From Sporosarcina sp. (GTDB lineage: Bacteria > Bacillota > Bacilli > Bacillales_A > Planococcaceae), in contig JARIDM010000101.1 in the NCBI GenBank assembly GCA_029263945.1, positions 1 through 5,267 of the forward strand: a DNA stretch of 5,267 bases. Direction: 5' to 3'. Under the pieces are notes generated by a model. That model ran no database searches and was not told where the DNA came from. It saw only the letters and a list, made by a program, of their open reading frames with translations. Both the position numbers and the translations under genes were made by a program. Positions 1 through 5,041 of this stretch are shown piece after piece; the first letter of the stretch is position 1; each line of letters opens with the position of its first letter.

Positions 1-31
1 TAAATTGAGCGGTCTTTCATTTTGTATCGTT

Positions 32-1939
32 TTATGAAAGTCTATTCAGCATTCGAAGTCCATTTAAAATAACGAGGATGGTGCTTCCTTCATGGCCGAT
101 CACGCCAAGGGGAAGGTCTACAATTTGCATGAAATTAGAAATTACCAAGAGAGCGATAATTGCAATTGAAAAGAAGATATTTTGCTTCACGATTCTTTGC
201 ATTTTACGGGATAATTTAATCGCATAAGAGATTCGTGTTAAGTCATTTTGCATGAGTACAATGTCAGCTGTTTCAAGTGCCACATCGGTGCCATCGCCCA
301 TTGCGATTCCAGAAGTCGCTGTTGCAAGTGCGGGTGCATCGTTTATTCCATCCCCAACCATTCCGACATGATGATCGTCATTGAGTAATTTTTTTAAATG
401 ATTTACTTTCATTTCTGGTAAGCATTCAGAAACATAAGCATCTATGCCAGCCTCTTTTGAAATAGCGGCAGCTGTTGTTTCATTATCTCCAGTTAACATG
501 ACTGTGTGTATGCCAGCAGACTTTAAGTCGCGAATCGCTTCAATGGCTTCCGGACGCAATGTGTCTTGAAGTGCTGCCATCGCAAGTATTCCTTTGTGAT
601 CCTTTAGGAAAATCACTGTTTTGCCTTCTTGTGAAAGACGTTGTGCATCTCCATTGTGAAAGTCTTTAGCTTCATCTTTCCCTACAAACCTAGGATTACC
701 CACTAGAAATTCGTAATCTTCTTGGTATGCACGAATGCCGTAACCTGGAATGTCTTCAATTTGGATGCCTTGTTCTGGAGTAACTCTATTACGCGTTGCA
801 TATTTGGTGATGGCTAATGCGAGTGGATGATTCGATTGCGATTCAATTCCCGCAAAAATTGCTAATGTTGTTTCGTAGTTAGCCTCTTCACGAACATGGA
901 AGTCAGTAACGACAGGGTTTCCTGTAGTCAGTGTTCCAGTCTTATCAAATGCAATTGTGCGAAGCGCTCCAAGATGTTCTAAATGTACGCCGCCTTTAAA
1001 AAGAATGCCTCGTTTGGCACCGTTGGAAACTGCAGCAAGTGTCGCAGGCATAATTGAAGCAACCAATGCACATGGCGAGGCGACTACGAGGAGTACAATC
1101 GCCCTATAAATCGTTGTTGTCCAATCCCAATTGAATGCATAATGAGGCAAAACCATCATGATGAGAACGGCAGTAAGGACAACTTTTACGTAAGTGCCTT
1201 CAAATCTTTCAATAAACTGCTGAGAAGGGGATTTTTCACTTTGTGCATTTTGAACCAATGTAATAATTTTTTGAAAAAGTGTTTCTGAACTTGGCTTTGT
1301 CATTTCCATTTCAATTGCCCCGTTTAAATTGACGGTTCCTGCAAATAATTCATCTCCGATAATCTTCTCTACAGGAATAGATTCTCCATTAATTGCCGAC
1401 ATATCTACTGACGTAGCCCCAGTTAGTATCTTTCCATCCACAGGAATTCGCTCGCCAGGTTTTACTAATAAAATAGAACCGACTTGCAGAGAAGATGTGG
1501 AAACTTCTTTAGTTGTACCGTCAACTTGTATGAGCCAGGCTACTTCAGGTTGTAACTCCATAAGAGAGGAGATTTCTTTATGGCTTTTATTTAATGTATA
1601 GGTTTCCAAAGCCCCGCTTATAGCGAAAATGAAAATTAAAATCGCCCCTTCTACCCAATAGCCGATAATTGCTGAACCAATTGCAGCAAAGATCATAAGC
1701 ATTTCCACATTTAGCTCTTTGTCTTTAATCGTTTCTTCGATGCCTTCTTTTGCTTTCGCATAGCCACCGATTAAAAAAGCGGCGAGATAAAGCGGCATGG
1801 AAAATGTTTCTCCAATATTTTGACTGAGAAGCCATGCAAGTAAAATGAAAACGCCTGAAGTGATAGCGGCAATAAGCTCAATATGTTGCCACCATTTACT
1901 TTCTTTATTCGGTTCGTATTCCTCGACACAAGTACTCAT
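32..1939 (-). CDS. pfeT: P1B4-type heavy-metal ATPase, PfeT/ZosA-like (probable Fe(II) efflux pump)
   Basis: This is a 635-residue membrane ATPase that probably exports ferrous iron or a similar divalent metal from the cytoplasm. P-type hallmarks are in order: NGES (184-187, usually TGES), the transmembrane SPC metal-site motif (288-290), phosphorylation motif DKTGT (332-336), the SNHP His-Pro pair (371-372), TGDN (483-486) and VGDGIND (528-534). HEGST (616-620) lies in the last helix. SPC plus HEG(S/G)T is the signature of the P1B4 subgroup; CadA/ZntA and CopA pumps carry CPC. There is no N-terminal HMA domain and no CxxC. About eight helices are visible, near 20-38, 46-63, 78-115 (two), 248-269, 278-307, 587-606 and 610-631. 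I chose the ATG at 1939 because AAAGGAGG sits 7 nt upstream; the frame stays open to an ATG at 1996 that lacks a ribosome binding site. PerR/Fur-like boxes upstream match the known PerR/Fur control of B. subtilis pfeT. Family is certain; metal specificity is inferred, and Co or Zn remain possible. Confidence 0.9.
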   Translation of the reverse strand: MSTCVEEYEPNKESKWWQHIELIAAITSGVFILLAWLLSQNIGETFSMPLYLAAFLIGGYAKAKEGIEETIKDKELNVEMLMIFAAIGSAIIGYWVEGAILIFIFAISGALETYTLNKSHKEISSLMELQPEVAWLIQVDGTTKEVSTSSLQVGSILLVKPGERIPVDGKILTGATSVDMSAINGESIPVEKIIGDELFAGTVNLNGAIEMEMTKPSSETLFQKIITLVQNAQSEKSPSQQFIERFEGTYVKVVLTAVLIMMVLPHYAFNWDWTTTIYRAIVLLVVASPCALVASIMPATLAAVSNGAKRGILFKGGVHLEHLGALRTIAFDKTGTLTTGNPVVTDFHVREEANYETTLAIFAGIESQSNHPLALAITKYATRNRVTPEQGIQIEDIPGYGIRAYQEDYEFLVGNPRFVGKDEAKDFHNGDAQRLSQEGKTVIFLKDHKGILAMAALQDTLRPEAIEAIRDLKSAGIHTVMLTGDNETTAAAISKEAGIDAYVSECLPEMKVNHLKKLLNDDHHVGMVGDGINDAPALATATSGIAMGDGTDVALETADIVLMQNDLTRISYAIKLSRKMQRIVKQNIFFSIAIIALLVISNFMQIVDLPLGVIGHEGSTILVILNGLRMLNRLS

Positions 1940-1946
1940 ATTCTTT

Positions 1947-1954
1947 CCTCCTTT
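1947..1954 (-). promoter_or_regulatory. Ribosome binding site of the PfeT-like ATPase
   Basis: AAAGGAGG on the minus strand lies 7 nt before the ATG at 1939. It decides the start in favour of the 635-residue protein over the longer frame from 1996. Its AGGAGGAA segment (1945-1952) is exactly complementary to TTCCTCCT in the leader hairpin at 2010-2017, so it could be masked in the mRNA. Confidence 0.85.
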
Positions 1955-1961
1955 GTAAGAA

Positions 1962-1976
1962 TGAGAATCAATATCA
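1962..1976. promoter_or_regulatory. Fur-like 7-1-7 box in the pfeT leader
   Basis: Read on the minus strand the site is TGATATT-G-ATTCTCA. It matches the Bacillus Fur consensus TGATAATnATTATCA at 12 of 14 defined positions. It has the G and C at the second and second-last positions that separate Fur boxes from PerR boxes, which have T and A there. Its centre is 30 bp upstream of the pfeT start codon, downstream of both candidate promoters, where a bound protein would more likely hinder than help transcription. Binding by Fur is inferred. Confidence 0.5.
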
Positions 1977-1996
1977 AAACACGATTTAAAATACAA

Positions 1997-2025
1997 ATGT
2001 CGACTTCCGAGGAGGAAGCCGACAT
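1997..2025 (-). promoter_or_regulatory. Leader hairpin upstream of pfeT
   Basis: TGTCG-a-CTTCC (1998-2008) pairs with GGAAG-c-CGACA (2014-2024) across a 5-nt loop; one A/C mismatch interrupts the stem and an outer A-T pair extends it. On the pfeT strand the 3' side runs into the T-rich TTTGTATTTT, so it could act as a weak intrinsic terminator or attenuator. The loop and 3' stem on that strand carry TTCCTCCT, complementary to the pfeT Shine-Dalgarno sequence. The hairpin itself is clear; its role is inferred. Confidence 0.5.
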
Positions 2026-2042
2026 GAAAAAATGATAAGTAA

Positions 2043-2071
2043 ATTATAATAATTATTTGTAATGAGGTTTC
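2043..2071 (-). promoter_or_regulatory. Candidate pfeT promoter (proximal)
   Basis: A consensus -10 TATAAT lies at 2043-2048 on the minus strand. The hexamer 17 bp upstream (2066-2071, GAAACC) is a very poor -35. Predicted transcription start is near 2036. The PerR-like box at 2044-2058 covers the -10, and the other two boxes lie at about -47 and -78. A perfect -10 with almost no -35 and upstream regulator sites fits an activator-dependent promoter that is also repressed at the -10. A second candidate lies at 2121-2149. Confidence 0.4.
2044..2058. promoter_or_regulatory. PerR-like 7-1-7 box 1
   Basis: TTATAAT-A-ATTATTT matches the Bacillus PerR consensus TTATAATnATTATAA at 12 of 14 defined positions. 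It overlaps the -10 of the proximal pfeT promoter candidate. AT-richness raises the chance of a random match, but two further sites of the same type follow at regular spacing. Confidence 0.5.
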
Positions 2072-2075
2072 TTGA

Positions 2076-2090
2076 TTAGAATTATTCCAA
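2076..2090. promoter_or_regulatory. PerR-like 7-1-7 box 2
   Basis: TTAGAAT-T-ATTCCAA is a 7-1-7 inverted repeat with 6 of 7 half-site positions symmetric, and matches the PerR consensus at 11 of 14. Its centre (2083) is 32 bp from box 1. It sits in the middle of a wider dyad, AGGTTTCT at 2065-2072 and AGAAACCT at 2096-2103. Confidence 0.45.
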
Positions 2091-2106
2091 TCGATAGAAA
2101 CCTAGT

Positions 2107-2121
2107 TTGTAATAATTCTAA
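2107..2121. promoter_or_regulatory. PerR-like 7-1-7 box 3
   Basis: TTGTAAT-A-ATTCTAA matches the PerR consensus at 12 of 14 defined positions. Its centre (2114) is 31 bp from box 2. It touches the -10 and the predicted start of the distal promoter candidate, and would lie near -78 relative to the proximal one. Confidence 0.5.
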
Positions 2122-2149
2122 TTATATCATAAATTAAAGAAATATATAA
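2121..2149 (-). promoter_or_regulatory. Candidate pfeT promoter (distal, extended -10)
   Basis: On the minus strand TTATAT (2144-2149) is followed by a 17-bp spacer and TATAAT (2121-2126), with TG-A just before it as an extended -10. By sequence alone this is the better core promoter of the two. Predicted start is near 2114, giving a leader of about 175 nt. All three PerR-like boxes would then lie at or downstream of the start, a purely repressing arrangement. Confidence 0.45.
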
Positions 2150-2219
2150 GAACTTTGCTATGGTATTTATGACATTCTTGTTACCAAATTAAAATCTTTC
2201 CATTTTAAGATTAAATGTT

Positions 2220-2248
2220 TTGAAAATTCGGCGTACTTGTGTTATGCT
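2220..2248 (+). promoter_or_regulatory. Sigma-A promoter with extended -10 for an orphan transcript
   Basis: TTGAAA (2220-2225), a 17-bp spacer and TATGCT (2243-2248) preceded by TG-T form a vegetative promoter with an extended -10. The sequence upstream is AT-rich and could serve as an UP element; it includes an AATCTT/AAGATT inverted repeat at 2193-2212. Predicted transcription start is near 2255. No protein gene follows on this strand before the terminator at 2401-2447. Confidence 0.6.
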
Positions 2249-2254
2249 TACATT

Positions 2255-2447
2255 ATTAAATAAGAAAGAGAGGTTGTAGTGGGTTGTGTTGAAGGTTTAC
2301 ATTTCGTGTGAAGGAGGGGATTCGTAAACGTCCGAAGTTTAGAATACTGCGTGATGACTACGATATATGATAGATGAAATTGAAGGTTTAACTCAAACAT
2401 AGAAGGCTTAGCCGTAATCTGAATGTTAGATATGGACTAAGTCTTTT
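2255..2447 (+). ncRNA. Putative structured small RNA or orphan leader, about 195 nt
   Basis: The stretch runs from a good plus-strand promoter to a strong terminator hairpin and holds no convincing reading frame. Possible pairings are GUUGUAGU (2273-2280) with ACUACGAU (2357-2364), closing a multi-branched domain with two wobbles; UUUACA (2296-2301) with UGUGAA (2307-2312), or alternatively GUUUAC (2295-2300) with GUAAAC (2324-2329); and a small GGA/UCC hairpin around UAAA near 2318-2333. The 11-mer TTGAAGGTTTA occurs at 2289 and again at 2380. A 10-codon frame (GTG 2279 to TGA 2311) follows a weak GAGAGG site and could be a leader peptide. I do not recognise it as a known riboswitch, 6S RNA, SRP RNA or T-box. 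It might also be a relic of a lost gene's leader. Confidence 0.45.
2401..2447 (+). terminator. Intrinsic terminator of the orphan transcript
   Basis: AGAAGGCTTAG (2401-2411) pairs with CTAAGTCTTTT (2437-2447), allowing two G-U pairs. The stem continues with CCGT/ATGG and ATCT/AGAT, interrupted only by single-base bulges, to a 7-nt loop (2421-2427). The 3' side ends in TCTTTT and a second T-run follows at 2457-2462. The T-tract favours plus-strand termination. It could also stop osmC transcripts coming the other way, for which I see no closer terminator. Confidence 0.65.
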
Positions 2448-2519
2448 ATGTTGCAGTTTTTTAATGATGACGTTGCAATAGCATAAGGTCATGATGAAAT
2501 TGATTCATGTTAGAAAAAA

Positions 2520-2903
2520 TTATCGAAGTTCGTATGTTTCCATTACCTCAATGCTTCCTGCGACGGATTGTACCATTGAACAATTTGATTTTGCTAATTC
2601 AAAAACACGTGGCATTTTTTTCTCTTCTATCTTTTCACCTTCAAGGATAAAGTGTAAGTGCACTTTTTCCACTCTATTTGCTTCTTTAGCATTTCGCACA
2701 ACTTCTTTTACTTCAATCGATATATTCGATGCAGGCATGCGCATTTTTTCAAGGATGTTACGGAGTACCCCTCCACTACATACTGCAATTGAAGAAACGA
2801 GTAATTGATACGGCCTAAAGCCTTTACTGTCATCAGAAGAAACAACTAATTTTCCATAAGTTGTTTCCGTATCAAAACCGTTTTCAGTCATAGAAAAATT
2901 CAT
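2520..2903 (-). CDS. OsmC/Ohr-family protein (probable thiol peroxidase)
   Basis: This 127-residue cytoplasmic protein belongs to the OsmC/Ohr superfamily, whose best-known members reduce organic hydroperoxides with a pair of cysteines. The core motif RPYQLLVSSIAVCSGGVL (30-47) carries the first cysteine, Cys42, on the central helix. The second, Cys108, lies in KSNCSMVQSV, a spacing normal for the family. Arg30 is in the position of the family's active-site arginine. The C-terminal IEV strand is also typical, and length is slightly below the usual 135-145. The ATG at 2903 follows AAGGAGG by 9 nt; the frame stays open upstream to 3008 but that part overlaps the divergent MFS gene and has no ribosome binding site. 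The gene diverges from an MFS transporter 64 bp away and lies in the same region as the iron pump, which fits oxidative-stress defence. Substrate is unknown; general OsmC/YhfA-like rather than classical Ohr is more likely. Confidence 0.88.
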   Translation of the reverse strand: MNFSMTENGFDTETTYGKLVVSSDDSKGFRPYQLLVSSIAVCSGGVLRNILEKMRMPASNISIEVKEVVRNAKEANRVEKVHLHFILEGEKIEEKKMPRVFELAKSNCSMVQSVAGSIEVMETYELR

Positions 2904-2923
2904 TTTAAATCTCCTCCTTATGT

Positions 2924-2933
2924 TAGAATTATA
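2924..2933. promoter_or_regulatory. Overlapping divergent -10 elements of osmC and the MFS gene
   Basis: The ten bases TAGAATTATA contain TAGAAT on the plus strand (2924-2929, preceded by TG-T as an extended -10) and a perfect TATAAT on the minus strand (2928-2933). Predicted starts are near 2936 for the MFS gene and 2921 for osmC. Neither has a good -35 at 17 bp. The two promoters share bases, so polymerase could use only one at a time. Confidence 0.4.
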
Positions 2934-2967
2934 CAGGAACGATTCAATTGTTAGGAGAGAAATGCCT

Positions 2968-4140
2968 ATGGGTAAGTTTACGAAATTTGAGCATAAAAGG
3001 TTTGGCATTCTTGTTATAATTGTCGCGATTTCTGGCTTTTCTCAAGGAATGCTTTTACCACTCATTTCGGTTATCTTTGAACAAGATGGTGTATCAAGTG
3101 CGTTGAATGGACTAAACGCAACTGGACTTTACATAGGTACTTTATTGGTTGCTCCTTTTATGGAGGCACCCCTTCGACGTTTTGGTTATAAACCAATCAT
3201 CATTATTGGTGGTTTGCTTGTTTTCATTTCGTTGTTATTATTTCCTCTTTGGAAAAACATCGCATTTTGGTACTTCTTGCGGCTAGTAATCGGATTAGGG
3301 GATCATGCACTTCATTTCTCTACGCAGACATGGGTGACAAGTTTTTCGCCGAAACATCGGCTCGGACGAAATATTGCAATTTATGGCCTGTCATTTGGTT
3401 TTGGTTTTGCCGCAGGTCCATTATTTGTTCCACTTATTAATGTTTTTGAAGGGTTGCCATTTATCATTTCAGGTATTTTGTGTATGCTCGCATGGTCACT
3501 CGTGTTCTTGTTGAAAAATGATTTTCCGACGATTATGAAAGGAACAAATGTAGCTGGAAATTCAATTGGAAGATTTAAAGCAACGATTGTAGTTGCATGG
3601 TTGGCTTTTCTTGGTCCCTTTGGATATGGCTTTCTTGAATCCTCACTCAATGCAATATATCCAGTATATGCACTACGAAGTGGTTTTGCAGCTACGGCGA
3701 TATCTGTCGTGTTGGCGACCTTTTCAGTTGGCGGGCTCGCTTCTCAGTTGCCGCTTGGTATGCTCTCAGACCGAATTGGGCGCCGCCTGGTTTTCTTAAT
3801 AACGCTTGGGGGTGGAGCAGTTACCTTTTGTGTTGCAAGTTTTTTTGAATCCTCAGTGGTCGCAATCCTTATTTTATTTTTCATTGCTGGCTTATTCGTT
3901 GGGTCAATTTTTTCACTTGGTATTTCTTACATGACTGATTTGACACCAACGGAATTATTGCCGACAGGTAATTTATTATGTGGCATCTTTTTTAGTTTGG
4001 GAAGCTTGCTGGGGCCATCACTCGGGGGACTATTCCTTGAATTTGAAGCGAAATTTAGTTTTTTGTTACTCGTATCGCTATTTTTAGGAACGCTATTTCT
4101 TCTTTCGTTAATCGGGGGAATGAAGCTAAAAGCCGCGTAA
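2968..4140 (+). CDS. MFS transporter, 12-helix, drug/metabolite exporter type
   Basis: A 390-residue integral membrane protein of the major facilitator superfamily, likely a proton-coupled exporter; the substrate cannot be told from sequence. Hydrophobic segments run from the N-terminus almost to the end, in two halves of six, separated by a hydrophilic loop near residues 185-205. The loop between helices 8 and 9 carries a clear motif A copy, GMLSDRIGRR (264-273); the matching loop between helices 2 and 3 has a degenerate form, EAPLRRFGYKP (66-76). The phrase ATFSVGG...LPLGMLSDRIGRR resembles the YcaD/YfkF type of MFS proteins. Two starts are close together: ATG 2962 and ATG 2968. AGGAG at 2953-2957 is 4 nt from the first and 10 nt from the second, so I prefer 2968. 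The gene diverges from osmC and converges on pdaA through a shared terminator. Co-regulation with osmC might mean export of an oxidised or toxic compound, but that is only context. Confidence 0.9.
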   Translation: MGKFTKFEHKRFGILVIIVAISGFSQGMLLPLISVIFEQDGVSSALNGLNATGLYIGTLLVAPFMEAPLRRFGYKPIIIIGGLLVFISLLLFPLWKNIAFWYFLRLVIGLGDHALHFSTQTWVTSFSPKHRLGRNIAIYGLSFGFGFAAGPLFVPLINVFEGLPFIISGILCMLAWSLVFLLKNDFPTIMKGTNVAGNSIGRFKATIVVAWLAFLGPFGYGFLESSLNAIYPVYALRSGFAATAISVVLATFSVGGLASQLPLGMLSDRIGRRLVFLITLGGGAVTFCVASFFESSVVAILILFFIAGLFVGSIFSLGISYMTDLTPTELLPTGNLLCGIFFSLGSLLGPSLGGLFLEFEAKFSFLLLVSLFLGTLFLLSLIGGMKLKAA

Positions 4141-4173
4141 ACAGGTAGCATGATTTATTTATAGATTCTAATG

Positions 4174-4203
4174 AAAAAAGCGCCCATTTCTGGACGCTTT
4201 TTT
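4174..4203. terminator. Bidirectional terminator between the MFS gene and pdaA
   Basis: AAAAAAGCG-c-CCA (4174-4186) pairs with TGG-a-CGCTTTTTT (4191-4203) around a TTTC loop, with one C/A mismatch. A T-run ends the stem on both strands, so it serves both convergent genes. The last T at 4203 is also the final base of the pdaA stop codon, so the hairpin directly abuts the end of that gene. Confidence 0.9.
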
Positions 4204-5006
4204 CACCTCAAAACAGGATCTATTTCTTCATATTCCATGACTAAATCGTCAAGTGTTTTAAAGGAGTAGCCTTCTTTTTTTGCGTCTTGAATAAAGAAGG
4301 GAAGTGCTTCGGCATTATCAGGAGAGACGGTATGCATTAAAATTAACGCGCCAGGGTGAAGTTGTTTCATTAATTCTCCGTATGCATAGTCTTTGCCCTT
4401 TTTTTGGTCTCTGTGCCAGTCGACGAAAGCAACAGACCAGAAGATATGCCGGTACCCAAGATTGTTTCCAACGCTGAGGAGTTTGTCATTAAATGTCCCC
4501 TTAGGCGGACGCGCATAGATCGTGCGCTTCATACCCGTCAGTTCTTTTAGTTTTTTGTCAAAGCGAGACCATTCATCCGCCATCCCTTGTTCTGATAAGT
4601 TCGCCATGTTGGGGTGATCATAAGAGTGATTTCCAATGCCGTGACCGTCTTTTATCATTCGTTTAACTAAAGGCGTTGCACTCGTCAAGTAATGTCCAGT
4701 TAGAAAAAAAGTTGCTGGAATGTCCTCTTCTTTTAAGGTGTTTAAAATAGATTCGGTGTAACCTGCTTCATACCCATTATCAAACGTAAGGTAAATCGTT
4801 TTTTCATCAGGTTTCCCTTTGTAAATCGCTCCGTGCTTATCGAGCATTGTGTTGAGTGCATCTCCTGCATTTGGTGGAATCCCGTTTGTTGCTTTCTTAA
4901 ACCCCCAATGGAATTCTTCTGCTTGGGCGGTAAAAGGATTTAGCAATACCCCTGCCGTTAAAATGATTGCACCAATTAATAAGCCGTACCAATGCCGTTT
5001 CATCAT
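4203..5006 (-). CDS. pdaA: Delta-lactam-biosynthetic peptidoglycan de-N-acetylase PdaA
   Basis: This exported polysaccharide deacetylase removes the acetyl group from N-acetylmuramic acid stripped of its peptide, the step before muramic-delta-lactam forms in spore cortex; the lactam is the mark that germination lytic enzymes recognise. It has 267 residues, close to the 263 of B. subtilis PdaA. A signal peptide covers 1-29 (MMKRHW, a hydrophobic stretch, then AQA before EEF). NodB motifs are in order: TFDNGY (74-79; the Asn in place of the second Asp of TFDDG is normal for PdaA), metal-binding NHSYDH (126-131), RPPKGTF (166-172), FWSVAFVDW (189-197) and LMHTVS (223-228) with the catalytic His225. 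HWGF near the mature N-terminus and TLDDL near the end are also PdaA-like. AAAGGA at 5015-5020 is 8 nt before ATG 5006; ATG 5003 is equally possible, and ATG 5015 overlaps the ribosome binding site. A sigma-G promoter lies upstream. Confidence 0.95.
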   Translation of the reverse strand: MMKRHWYGLLIGAIILTAGVLLNPFTAQAEEFHWGFKKATNGIPPNAGDALNTMLDKHGAIYKGKPDEKTIYLTFDNGYEAGYTESILNTLKEEDIPATFFLTGHYLTSATPLVKRMIKDGHGIGNHSYDHPNMANLSEQGMADEWSRFDKKLKELTGMKRTIYARPPKGTFNDKLLSVGNNLGYRHIFWSVAFVDWHRDQKKGKDYAYGELMKQLHPGALILMHTVSPDNAEALPFFIQDAKKEGYSFKTLDDLVMEYEEIDPVLR

Positions 5007-5009
5007 AAA

Positions 5010-5041
5010 AAGCATCCTTTCTTTTTCAAGATAGGATGCTT
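5010..5041 (-). terminator. Hairpin after yfhF that masks the pdaA ribosome binding site
   Basis: On the minus strand AAGCATCCT (5033-5041) pairs perfectly over 9 bp with AGGATGCTT (5010-5018) around a 14-nt loop, and the 3' arm continues into TTTTT. Lying just after the yfhF stop, it looks like that gene's intrinsic terminator, though with a larger loop and shorter T-run than usual. The 3' arm contains AGGA of the pdaA Shine-Dalgarno sequence, so any readthrough mRNA would have the site paired. Confidence 0.6.

Noticed and set aside
1..31. Terminator for the ATPase gene at the left edge
   Set aside because: Only 31 bp remain downstream of the stop codon and no stem with a T-run is visible in them; any terminator lies outside the window.
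1329..1601. Plus-strand reading frames of 60-105 codons within the ATPase, osmC, MFS and pdaA genes (for example 1329-1601, 2491-2808, 3593-3799)
   Set aside because: They are antisense or out-of-frame shadows of well-supported genes, with no ribosome binding sites and no protein-like composition.
1940..1996. 19-residue N-terminal extension of the ATPase from ATG 1996
   Set aside because: No ribosome binding site precedes 1996, the added segment runs through the Fur-like box and the Shine-Dalgarno sequence, and the ATG at 1939 has an ideal AAAGGAGG 7 nt away.
2279..2365. Degraded protein gene in the orphan transcript
   Set aside because: One plus-strand frame is open except for a TGA at 2309-2311, but the translated pieces match no family I recognise and the span is too short to call a pseudogene.
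2255..2447. Lysine or other known riboswitch
   Set aside because: Segments such as GAAGG...GGGGA and GTCCGAAG recall the lysine riboswitch, but the P1 closing stem and the other conserved core pieces are absent and no lysine-related gene follows on this strand.
2940..2957. OhrR operator before osmC or the MFS gene
   Set aside because: CAATTGTTAG contains one AATTGT half-site of the OhrR palindrome, but the partner half-site with proper spacing is missing.
2904..3008. 35-residue N-terminal extension of the OsmC protein from ATG 3008
   Set aside because: It would overlap the start of the divergent MFS gene, has no ribosome binding site, and the family fold begins near the ATG at 2903, which has a strong ribosome binding site.
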